Below, in pieces: positions 1 through 4,562 of a stretch of 6,653 nt of DNA; positions within the stretch are counted from its first letter, which is position 1, and each line of letters starts with the position of its first letter. The stretch comes from Alphaproteobacteria bacterium (GTDB lineage Bacteria; Pseudomonadota; Alphaproteobacteria; Rickettsiales; UBA3002), in contig JAKFUW010000149.1 in the NCBI GenBank assembly GCA_021732545.1, positions 1 to 6,653 of the forward strand. The letters run 5' to 3'. A program made the translations under genes and the position numbers. The notes under the pieces are model-generated. The model was not told the DNA's origin. It did no database searches and saw only the letters and a list, made by a program, of their open reading frames with translations.

Positions 1-111
1 CTATGGACTTACAATAACGAGCGCCCTAATATGGCTATCGGTGGCATCACACCAGCTATGAAGCTGGCAAAGGCCGCCACACTAAAACCCTCTACTCTCA
101 ACCCCTGCTAA
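1..111 (+). CDS. IS3-family transposase (OrfB), C-terminal end, partial
   Basis: Frame 1 is open from the window edge and encodes 36 residues before tandem stops (TAA TAA at 109-114). The stretch YNNERPNMAIGGITPAMKLA matches the hallmark C-terminal block (YN..RP...LGG.TP) that follows the catalytic glutamate in the rve/DDE integrase domain of IS3-family OrfB transposases. OrfB is normally made as an OrfAB frameshift fusion and catalyses copy-out/paste-in transposition through a circular intermediate. The DDE residues lie outside the window, so activity cannot be judged. The family call is strong; the subgroup is not assigned. The next gene looks N-terminally truncated, so this IS end is probably the agent that cut it. 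Confidence 0.85.
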   Translation, partial: LWTYNNERPNMAIGGITPAMKLAKAATLKPSTLNPC

Positions 112-128
112 TAATGGGGGGATTACCG
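1..128 (+). mobile_element. Right end of an IS3-family insertion sequence (boundary approximate)
   Basis: The transposase stop is followed by only about 15 bases, including the G-run GGGGGG at 116-121, before sequence that reads as a conserved DUF3768 protein. IS3-family elements usually end within a few tens of bases of the OrfB stop, so the terminal inverted repeat probably lies in about 111-128. The left end and any target duplication are outside the window, so the exact boundary is inferred. Confidence 0.5.
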
Positions 129-130
129 AA

Positions 131-340
131 TTGTTCAGATCTGTGCAACATTTCGACAACTTTGTGCAGGATAACGACCCATACGGCGAACATGACTTCG
201 GAAAAGTCGTGATCGACGGTCAAGATTTCTTCTGGAAGATAAGTTATTACGACCTGCTCATGGAGTTCGGCTCCGAAAACCCCGCCGACCCCACCATCAC
301 CACCCGCGTTCTCACCATCATGTTGGCGAGTGAGTATTAA
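131..340 (+). CDS. DUF3768 family protein, probably N-terminally truncated
   Basis: The 69-residue product carries the core of the DUF3768 family: FDNFVQDNDPYGEHDFGKV at about residues 8-26, then FFWKISYYD, and a C-terminal block with DPTITTRVLTIML. Family function is unknown. The proteins are common on alphaproteobacterial plasmids and islands, and from memory usually run 100 residues or more, so about 30-40 N-terminal residues appear to be missing. The only start here is TTG at 131, and the same frame stays open back to position 86 inside the IS end. Family-like sequence begins at about 122-131, right where the IS ends. The gene converges on the peptidase gene, with the stops 14 bases apart. 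It may still be translated, since GGGGGG at 116-121 could act as a weak ribosome site, but it is more likely a disrupted gene. Confidence 0.65.
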   Translation: MFRSVQHFDNFVQDNDPYGEHDFGKVVIDGQDFFWKISYYDLLMEFGSENPADPTITTRVLTIMLASEY

Positions 341-354
341 ATCTTAACGAAGAA

Positions 355-1449
355 TCATTTAACCACGCGCAAATGCGACGAATCATGCGGCTTGGTTGAG
401 CTTTTATTATTTGAGCCGTGAATAACATTCATCAACACCAAACCAAAAACAAGCGCCTCAATTTCGCTGATATGGATATCAAGATCGCGCGCAATATGCT
501 CTTTCGTTATCCTGTCATCTCTTAGCGAACTAAAAACCATTTCCCAAATTTTTGAATGTTCCCGCTCTATACCTTCCGGCTCTGTTTTATTATAGCCTTG
601 CCGTGACATCTCAATGCACAGCGTCCTATAATGCCAATCAGAAAGCAGCCCCAGCTTATGCATTCTGTATGCCAAAGCCGCCAAAGATACGCCCCATTTC
701 TTCTTTAGTTTAATCAATGTAGATAGCGTCGCCAGCCGCGAAGCGGAGGCAAGTACGCTACTGCGCGGCATGAGGAAAGCAGAAGCAAATTGATCTGCTT
801 CTCGTTCCGCATCCTGACCAATAGGCGCACCATGCTTGTGCAGTATCAGATGCCCAAGCTCATGAGCAGCATCGAATTTACTGCGTTCCGCTGACTTAAC
901 GGTATTCAGAAAAATAAACGGCGTGTTGTCCTTCCAGAGTGAGTAGGCATCAACTTCCACCGTGTTTTCCGCAAGAGAAAAAACCCTAATTCCCTTGGCT
1001 TCTAAAAGATGTATCACATTACGAACGGGCAGTTCACCCACGCCCCAATGTTGCCTTAACATCATCGCCGCAGCTTCCGGTTCTTCACCTTTTTCCACTT
1101 CAATCAAATCTGGCTTAGGCAGGGTGAAACGCTGCTCAATCCATTGATTGAATATAAAAGCAATAGCGCCAGCGCTTAATGCTGCATCTCGCTTTGATGC
1201 ACTCATTTTTGACATGGCGCGGAAGCTAACCGTTTCTTGATGCGGCACATCAATATCCTCGCCCGAAAAAAATGAAAGCGGGAACGTCAATGCCAATGCC
1301 AGTTTTCTAATCGTATCTTCGGCGGGCGGGTTTTCGTTATTCTCGAACATGGAGATTGAGCGTGGCGTCAATCCCACTTTCGAGGCCAACTCCTTCTTGG
1401 TCAGCCCACGCCTCTTTCTGGCAAATTCTAATCTCGATGGGTTGAACAT
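355..1449 (-). CDS. XRE-family HTH plus ImmA/IrrE metallopeptidase
   Basis: The 364-residue protein has two recognisable domains. Residues about 5-60 form a Cro/CI-type helix-turn-helix (FARKRRGLTKKELASKVGLTPRSISMFE). Residues about 140-260 form an ImmA/IrrE (COG2856) zinc peptidase with HELGH at 196-200 and the downstream EREADQFASAFLMP (215-228), whose glutamate would be the third zinc ligand. Family members such as ImmA of ICEBs1 and IrrE/DdrO proteases cleave repressors in response to damage or cell signals. Makarova and colleagues listed XRE-COG2856 fusions among predicted toxin-antitoxin-like modules. A region of about 100 residues after the peptidase has no recognised domain. The start is ATG, 8 bases after the stop of the upstream gene with no strong Shine-Dalgarno, so translational coupling is likely. 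Target and trigger are unknown, but the zinc motif is intact. Confidence 0.9.
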   Translation of the reverse strand: MFNPSRLEFARKRRGLTKKELASKVGLTPRSISMFENNENPPAEDTIRKLALALTFPLSFFSGEDIDVPHQETVSFRAMSKMSASKRDAALSAGAIAFIFNQWIEQRFTLPKPDLIEVEKGEEPEAAAMMLRQHWGVGELPVRNVIHLLEAKGIRVFSLAENTVEVDAYSLWKDNTPFIFLNTVKSAERSKFDAAHELGHLILHKHGAPIGQDAEREADQFASAFLMPRSSVLASASRLATLSTLIKLKKKWGVSLAALAYRMHKLGLLSDWHYRTLCIEMSRQGYNKTEPEGIEREHSKIWEMVFSSLRDDRITKEHIARDLDIHISEIEALVFGLVLMNVIHGSNNKSSTKPHDSSHLRVVK

Positions 1450-1457
1450 AGGTTTTA

Positions 1458-2138
1458 TTAAGCCTTGCGTTGTAGTATAATTTCTTGTTCCGGCGCGAAG
1501 TTTTCGGTTGTGTCAGTTAGATCATCGGGATCGATAGTGATTTCCGGCAAAATAATTCTTTCTCCCCAAGCAACAATATGACCGGCATCATCCATGCCCA
1601 CCGGCCTCGATAATTCACAGCGCACATAATGGCGCGGTTTTTCACTCGCTTCATCAATATGAACATGCACCAACAGAACCCATGTTGATCTACTGGACTG
1701 GCCGATTGAGGCAACGGGTATCACATGCGGGATAGCATCCTCTGAAAACAAGGTGCTTTGCGATTCATTGCCATAAACGGCAGATCGGGTGGTTGTCCCT
1801 TTATGAGATTTAGTTTTAGGGATGACGTGAGGATTACCAGTTGCTTCATCCCCGGTGGCAACCATAATGGAAATATTCCCCTCGGAATTCACTATGCGGG
1901 GCGAATTCTTTATGTCTTTGCGATCCCATCCACGCGCAATTAGAAATTCTCTGATGGCACGAACACTTGCATTCCATCCAATAAAGCCGGGAGCGGTAGG
2001 CGCGTCGTTTGCGGTGCATGAGGCTTGGGCCAAAAAGTTTGCCTTCGCCGCTTCCTGTAATTCGTGGACTTGCAAACCAAGCCGCTCTAAGGTGGTTTCT
2101 ACATCTTGGGCTTCTTTATGGATAAGAATTTGCTGCAT
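1458..2138 (-). CDS. Conserved companion of XRE-ImmA/IrrE peptidase, function unknown
   Basis: The 226-residue soluble protein has no signal peptide or membrane segment. Motifs that look conserved are CTANDAPTAPGFIGW (41-55), ATGDEATGNP (94-103), PKTKSHKG (107-114), TWVLLVHVH (152-160), ELSRPVGMD (175-183) and WGERIILP (191-198). From memory, proteins with this motif series sit directly upstream of XRE-ImmA peptidases in many alphaproteobacteria. I know no experimentally assigned function. The start is ATG with AGGAA nine bases upstream. The gene is promoter-proximal in the operon and ends 8 bases before the peptidase start. Plausible roles are substrate, co-regulator or effector of the peptidase. 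No nuclease or enzyme motif is visible. The gene is confidently real; its function is not known. Confidence 0.85.
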   Translation of the reverse strand: MQQILIHKEAQDVETTLERLGLQVHELQEAAKANFLAQASCTANDAPTAPGFIGWNASVRAIREFLIARGWDRKDIKNSPRIVNSEGNISIMVATGDEATGNPHVIPKTKSHKGTTTRSAVYGNESQSTLFSEDAIPHVIPVASIGQSSRSTWVLLVHVHIDEASEKPRHYVRCELSRPVGMDDAGHIVAWGERIILPEITIDPDDLTDTTENFAPEQEIILQRKA

Positions 2139-2163
2139 TTTTTATGTTCCTATGCTGATTGAC

Positions 2164-2194
2164 TTCTCCTTTTCCTACCTCAAGTGAGGGAGAA
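2164..2194. promoter_or_regulatory. Dyad-symmetric site upstream of the companion/peptidase operon
   Basis: CCTCA (2178-2182), an AG spacer and TGAGG (2185-2189) form a perfect inverted repeat. An outer pair, TTCTCC (2164-2169) and GGAGAA (2189-2194), overlaps its edge. It lies 40-50 bases upstream of the minus-strand start at 2138, a usual place for an operator. The operon encodes an XRE-type DNA-binding protein, so autoregulation through this dyad is plausible but inferred. I could not identify a convincing -35/-10 pair. Confidence 0.35.
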
Positions 2195-2240
2195 AAACAA
2201 GAAGTAAATCGCTTGCACATGCTTTTTTATCTATCGATTT

Positions 2241-2380
2241 TCATGCAGCCGCTACCAACGGCTCCCACTGAAAGCTTCTGCCATCAAGCATAGGCGGCGT
2301 TTCTAACATCTTGCCTAATCCCTGCAAGGCATCTATAAACTGGCATAAGTGGTTCGATGTTACTCCATTAGGGACCACCA
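2241..2380 (-). pseudogene. C-terminal coding remnant, paralogous to the remnant at 4326-4465
   Basis: On the minus strand this stretch reads VVVPNGVTSNHLCQFIDALQ, then GLGKMLETPPMLDGRSFQWE, then PLVAAA and a TGA stop (plus-strand 2241-2243). It resembles the remnant at 4326-4465, which reads VVGSGVGANQLVVFVNAMNE, then MGKIF, then KKAFKFEPMLLAA after a frameshift. DNA identity over 2308-2380 against 4390-4463 is about 64% ungapped, with many differences at third codon positions, which suggests former protein-coding constraint. The reading frame meets the structured element at its 5' end, and an in-frame stop lies within about 40 bases beyond, so no complete gene exists. The parent protein is not recognised. 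Confidence 0.5.
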
Positions 2381-2498
2381 CCCTATGCCCTGCGGGCTTC
2401 GGGTGGCAGGCCACCTACTTGGGTGGACTGACGCACGGAACCGCAACTTAGGCGTAGGAGTGTCGCCCGAAGCTCCACTTGGAGCGTAGGGGGACTGG
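2375..2498 (+). repeat. Structured palindromic element, copy 1, adjoining the GIY-YIG gene
   Basis: This GC-rich block can fold as follows. Outer stem: 2381-2388 with 2484-2491, 8 bp with one G.T. Small hairpin: GCCC 2387-2390 with GGGC 2394-2397. Inner stem: GCTTCGGG 2396-2403 with CCCGAAGC 2466-2473. Second small hairpin: GCTCC 2472-2476, loop ACTT, GGAGC 2481-2485. A further hairpin, GGTGGC/GCCACC (2402-2415), sits inside. Ends of neighbouring stems overlap by a few bases, so not all pairs form at once. Its 5' arm matches copy 2 at 28 of 34 aligned positions (2375-2407 against 3232-3265). Its 3' end (GTGTC...GGACTGG) also matches copy 2. The final GGACTGG merges into GGAGGG, the ribosome-binding site of the nuclease gene. 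Confidence 0.75.
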
Positions 2499-2502
2499 AG
2501 GG
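2497..2502 (+). promoter_or_regulatory. Shine-Dalgarno at the 3' edge of the element, setting the GIY-YIG start
   Basis: GGAGGG lies three bases before ATG 2506. It fixes that ATG as the start over the in-frame TTG at 2479, which falls in the loop of an element hairpin. The element's terminal GGACTGG at 2492-2498 overlaps it, so element folding could affect access to the site. Confidence 0.6.
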
Positions 2503-2505
2503 TTT

Positions 2506-2742
2506 ATGTACTATGTTTACTTCCTCGAAATGAACAACGGCGACATTTACGTTGGGTCGACGCCCGACCTCAAACGCAGGTTTGACTCTCATCAAAAAGG
2601 GCAAGTTCTATCTACCAAAGCACACTGCCCTGTAAGATTGAAAGCGTATGTCGCTGTTGAGACAGAAAAGAAAGCGAGAGAGTTAGAAAAATATTTCAAA
2701 TCTGGCTCTGGTAAGGCCATTGCCATCAAGAGATTTTTATAG
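2506..2742 (+). CDS. Small GIY-YIG endonuclease-domain protein
   Basis: The 78-residue protein consists of a bare GIY-YIG nuclease fold. YVY at 3-5 stands for GIY, and YVG at 15-17 stands for YIG. The catalytic-helix arginine is in DLKRRFDSHQKG (21-32), and the metal-binding glutamate is probably E61 in ARELEKYFKSGSGK. This layout matches single-domain YhbQ/SLX1-like members (UPF0213 and relatives). Some relatives cut branched or structured DNA with a divalent metal. No DNA-binding extension is present, unlike homing endonucleases. The ATG is chosen from the GGAGGG site just upstream. The stop TAG abuts the ATG of the acetyltransferase gene. The upstream region is the structured element, repeated at 3232-3338 without this gene. 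Domain and catalytic residues look complete; the substrate is unknown. Confidence 0.9.
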   Translation: MYYVYFLEMNNGDIYVGSTPDLKRRFDSHQKGQVLSTKAHCPVRLKAYVAVETEKKARELEKYFKSGSGKAIAIKRFL

Positions 2743-3183
2743 ATGAATATTCGTTACGCTACATCATCAGACCAACAATGGATTGTTGAACACGATCAAC
2801 ATGTATCGGCTCAATGGATTGAGCGTTGTCTGCAAAAACGGGAAATCATTATCGCAATTGCTGACACTGATCCTTTAGGGTTCATGCGGTTCAGCTATTT
2901 CTGGGGCAAAATTCCTTACATGGATATGGTTTGGGTCATGCCTGAAGATAGATGCAAAGGCGTTGGTACTGCCTTATGTCGTTTTTGGCAGCAGGAAATG
3001 CAGCAAAAAGACTATACATTACTTATGACCTCTTCCATGCAGAATGAACCGGAGGCACAATCATGGCATTTACGAAATGGCTTTACGCAATCGGGACAGT
3101 TGACATTCGGACAAGTGCAAACGGTTCCGGAAGTATTTTTCGTAAAGGATATTAAGAGCGACCGCTCTTGCAACCATTTGTAA
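2743..3183 (+). CDS. GNAT-family N-acetyltransferase
   Basis: The 146-residue protein has the GNAT fold order: an N-terminal strand (MNIRYATSSD), then the acetyl-CoA binding motif A around VMPEDRCKGVGTALCRFWQQ, with the R/QxxGxG/A loop as R70-C-K-G73-V-G75. A motif B-like ending follows at SWHLRNGF (107-114). It would transfer an acetyl group from acetyl-CoA to an amine; the acceptor (small molecule, antibiotic or protein N-terminus) cannot be read from the sequence. The ATG follows the nuclease TAG with no spacer and only a weak AAGAGA upstream, which suggests coupled translation. The last residues (KSDRSCNHL) overlap a 6-bp hairpin (3154-3169) and look like a variable tail. The cassette lies between two element copies. 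Confidence 0.85.
   Translation: MNIRYATSSDQQWIVEHDQHVSAQWIERCLQKREIIIAIADTDPLGFMRFSYFWGKIPYMDMVWVMPEDRCKGVGTALCRFWQQEMQQKDYTLLMTSSMQNEPEAQSWHLRNGFTQSGQLTFGQVQTVPEVFFVKDIKSDRSCNHL
3154..3169 (+). repeat. Short perfect hairpin at the 3' end of the GNAT gene
   Basis: AAGAGC (3154-3159), loop GACC, and GCTCTT (3164-3169) form a compact stem inside the last codons of the acetyltransferase. No T-run follows, so a Rho-independent terminator is not supported. It may simply slow 3' decay or be incidental. Confidence 0.35.
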
Positions 3184-3238
3184 AATCTTCAATATGCACT
3201 CCGGCTGGGTTCTGAATGTATCTACCAGCCCCCACCAC
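3184..3238 (+). repeat. Direct repeat A, left of element copy 2
   Basis: This 55-bp stretch matches 3353-3407 at 48 of 55 positions, and its last 42 bases match at 39 of 42. The two repeats bracket the rest of element copy 2. Read on the minus strand, both carry GRYIQNP, so the repeat may derive from a gene end. It overlaps the CCACCAC start of the element. Confidence 0.8.
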
Positions 3239-3338
3239 GCTTCGCCCTGGCGGGCTACGCGTGGCGCTGCCATGCGAAGCACCATCGACTTGGGCGAAGC
3301 AGTGTCCGGCGTAGCTCGTAGAGCGAAGGACGGACTGG
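3232..3338 (+). repeat. Structured palindromic element, copy 2, without a gene
   Basis: It has the same architecture and orientation as 2375-2498. Outer stem: CTTCGC 3240-3245 with GCGAAG 3323-3328. Small hairpin: GCCC 3244-3247 with GGGC 3252-3255. Inner stem: GCTACGC 3254-3260 with GCGTAGC 3309-3315. Second hairpin: GCTC 3314-3317 with GAGC 3321-3324. An internal TGGC/GCCA hairpin lies at 3262-3272. An alternative 9-bp pairing exists between 3239-3247 and 3292-3300. Adjacent stems share a few bases. Three base pairs are changed on both sides relative to copy 1, keeping pairing. The 3' end GGACTGG is followed by TTGAATAG instead of a ribosome site and ATG, so this is a solo copy. Confidence 0.75.
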
Positions 3339-3352
3339 TTGAATAGGTTCTG

Positions 3353-3407
3353 AATCACCAATCTACACTCCGACTGGATTCTGAATGTATCTACCAGCCA
3401 CCACCAC
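3353..3407 (+). repeat. Direct repeat B, right of element copy 2
   Basis: This is the partner of the repeat at 3184-3238, at 48 of 55 identities. It ends in CCACCACCAC, the same sequence that opens both element copies, but no element follows here. A further partial echo, GGTTCTGAAT, occurs at 3208-3217 and 3346-3355, and as GATTCTGAAT at 3377-3386. The rest of the gap, 3408-3573, shows no gene, only a small hairpin at 3533-3549 (CGACTCC, loop TCT, GGGGTCG). Confidence 0.75.
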
Positions 3408-3573
3408 TCTCCCTTTCAAAAAATCAGATGTGGGCTTACTGCCGAGTAAAGCGGTTCTAGGATTTTGCCCTGATTTTGAGATTGAACCATTTAACACTAT
3501 TGTTTTTCCACTATAATTTACAGTGTACTATCCGACTCCTCTGGGGTCGCTGGGAGGCGGGACATAGAACATC

Positions 3574-3602
3574 TTGCGTATTATCCGTAATTTGTGTAAA
3601 AT
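3574..3602 (+). promoter_or_regulatory. Sigma70-type promoter of the toxin-antitoxin operon
   Basis: TTGCGT (3574-3579) and TAAAAT (3597-3602) are separated by exactly 17 bases. Transcription would begin about six to eight bases later, leaving a short leader with AGGAG at 3612-3616 before ATG 3625. The AT-rich spacer could hold an antitoxin-bound operator, as is usual for Phd-type systems, but no clear dyad was defined. Confidence 0.6.
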
Positions 3603-3624
3603 GAGGGAAATAGGAGATGCCCTT

Positions 3625-3891
3625 ATGATTACTGTTCCTTCCAGCGAGTTTTCAAAGAACTTTGGCCGTTACCGTGAAGCCGCGCAGCGTGAGCCAGTGG
3701 CGGTTACTAGCCATGATCGTGTGACAGGTTATTTTGTTTCCGGCACGGATTACGAAGCCTATTTGCGGATGAAAGCACAGATGCCTAAGGCCTACGCCGT
3801 CGAAGCGCTTTCCGAGGAGACCATACGGGCGATTGCTGCCAGCAAAATGGATGCAAAGTACGATCACCTCAACAGCCTGCTCGACGACTAA
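3625..3891 (+). CDS. Phd/YefM-family antitoxin
   Basis: The 88-residue product begins MITVPSSEFSKNFGRYREAA, followed by REPVAVTSHDRVTGYFVSGTDYEAYL. This is the N-terminal Phd/YefM fold that dimerises and binds operator DNA. The acidic, helical C-terminus (about 52-88, ending DHLNSLLDD) would wrap and neutralise the toxin. I chose ATG 3625 because AGGAG lies eight bases upstream. An in-frame TTG at 3574 would extend the protein by 17 residues but coincides with the promoter -35 box. The stop is six bases before the toxin start, and the two would be co-transcribed. Phd/YefM antitoxins more often pair with Doc or RelE-type toxins, so a PemK-like partner is a less usual combination. Confidence 0.85.
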   Translation: MITVPSSEFSKNFGRYREAAQREPVAVTSHDRVTGYFVSGTDYEAYLRMKAQMPKAYAVEALSEETIRAIAASKMDAKYDHLNSLLDD

Positions 3892-3897
3892 CCTTCC

Positions 3898-4329
3898 ATG
3901 GCAATACCCAATCCAGAACCCGGCCTCGTGATTTCCTACGCCTATTTGTGGCGCAGGGAGTTTGAGGAAGGTCAGGAGGAAGGCCGCAAGAACCGCCCGT
4001 GCGTCATCGTGTTATCGGTAGAGAAACATGATAGCGGCACGCAAGTCACCGTTGCACCCATCACCCATTCGCCGCCATCCTCTGGTACTCCCTGTCTGGA
4101 AATTCCCCTGCGAGTGAAGCAGTACCTTGGGTTGGATGATGACCGCTCATGGGTGATCCTGGGTGAAGTCAATCAGTTCGTATGGCCGGGTTATGATCTG
4201 CGCCCCATTCCCGGCAAACAGGGTGAAATGACCTATGGCTTTTTGCCGCCACGCTTATTCGATCAAATCCGCAGTGGCATTTTGGATATTATCGTTAAGC
4301 GACGCGGTAACATCACACCGCGCGATTAA
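3898..4329 (+). CDS. PemK/MazF-like toxin family protein
   Basis: The 143-residue protein resembles a divergent PemK/MazF group. It has an N-terminal strand with GLVISYAYLW, then GRKNRPCVIVLSV (29-41, the RP.VVV strand of the fold), VTVAPITHSPP (50-60), LGLDDDRSWVILGEVNQFVW (77-96) and YGFLPPRLFDQI (113-124). MazF/PemK toxins cut mRNA at short motifs. Here the family link rests on the RPCVIV and APIT-type strands and the upstream antitoxin; the ribonuclease residues are not certain. ATG 3898 follows the antitoxin stop by six bases with no clear Shine-Dalgarno, so translation is probably coupled, keeping toxin below antitoxin. Its TAA overlaps the stop of the opposite-strand remnant at 4326-4328. 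Confidence 0.75.
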   Translation: MAIPNPEPGLVISYAYLWRREFEEGQEEGRKNRPCVIVLSVEKHDSGTQVTVAPITHSPPSSGTPCLEIPLRVKQYLGLDDDRSWVILGEVNQFVWPGYDLRPIPGKQGEMTYGFLPPRLFDQIRSGILDIIVKRRGNITPRD

Positions 4330-4465
4330 GCTGCAAGCAGCATCGGCTCAAACTTGAATGCTTTTTTCTCAAATTTTACAGGGCTCTAAATATCTTGCCC
4401 ATCTCGTTCATGGCGTTTACAAAGACCACTAATTGGTTCGCTCCGACTCCGCTGCCGACCACCAT
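4326..4465 (-). pseudogene. Frameshifted C-terminal coding remnant, paralogous to 2241-2380
   Basis: The minus strand reads MVVGSGVGANQLVVFVNAMN, then EMGKIFRAL and a stop at 4376-4378. In a shifted frame it continues as KFEKKAFKFEPMLLAA to a TAA at 4326-4328. Joined across the shift, it parallels the remnant at 2241-2380 (shared VV, GV, N, L, F, A, GK, then F.(F/W)EP.(L/V).AA). Both copies begin at the same word, GACCACCA on the plus strand (2373-2380 and 4457-4464). The parent gene is not recognised. This fills most of the 4330-4562 gap; the remainder is the AT-rich promoter region. Confidence 0.5.
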
Positions 4466-4479
4466 TCCTTCAAGGTGTA

Positions 4480-4508
4480 TTTAAAAACATTCATCAAATT
4501 GTCATAAT
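4480..4508 (+). promoter_or_regulatory. Possible promoter of the 256-residue protein/SDR operon
   Basis: TTTAAA (4480-4485) and CATAAT (4503-4508) are 17 bases apart, in AT-rich DNA about 55 bases upstream of the start at 4563. The -35 match is weak. TTGTCA at 4499-4504 could be an alternative -35, but no good -10 follows it. Confidence 0.3.
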
Positions 4509-4523
4509 TATCCATTCTTTTTC

Positions 4524-4547
4524 TGTTAAGGTTAACAACAATTAACA
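4524..4547. promoter_or_regulatory. TGTTAA-GG-TTAACA inverted repeat with an extra half-site
   Basis: TGTTAA (4524-4529) and TTAACA (4532-4537) are perfect inverted arms with a GG spacer. A second TTAACA lies at 4542-4547. It sits between the likely promoter and GGGGGA (4552-4557), the ribosome site for ATG 4563, a typical repressor-operator position. The cognate regulator is not identified. Confidence 0.4.
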
Positions 4548-4562
4548 TTTTGGGGGATTCTG

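Noticed and set aside
2383..2604. Minus-strand ORF opposite the GIY-YIG gene
   Set aside because: It is antisense to the clear GIY-YIG gene and element copy 1, with no recognisable domain, so it is a shadow frame.
2506..2742. Homing endonuclease of an intron or intein
   Set aside because: The protein is a bare nuclease domain without DNA-binding extension, and no split host gene or intron catalytic core is visible.
2375..3338. Integron attC cassette array
   Set aside because: The hairpins lack GTTRRRY-type core sites and there is no integron integrase in the window.
2375..3338. Classical REP/RAYT system
   Set aside because: No Y1 HUH transposase is present; the associated protein is a GIY-YIG nuclease. 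Only the organisational logic is similar.
3070..3361. Two overlapping minus-strand ORFs across the GNAT end and element copy 2
   Set aside because: Their sequence is made of the palindromic element and the antisense of GNAT. They contain no family motif.
2375..3407. CRISPR array
   Set aside because: Repeats are few, long, diverged and palindromic, with no regular spacers and no cas genes.
3533..3549. Terminator or riboswitch-like hairpin before the toxin-antitoxin promoter
   Set aside because: It is a single 7-bp stem with one wobble pair and no T-run, upstream of the promoter; too little to assign a role.
3574..3624. Upstream TTG start for the antitoxin
   Set aside because: It coincides with the likely -35 box and lacks a ribosome site; ATG 3625 has AGGAG at the correct distance.
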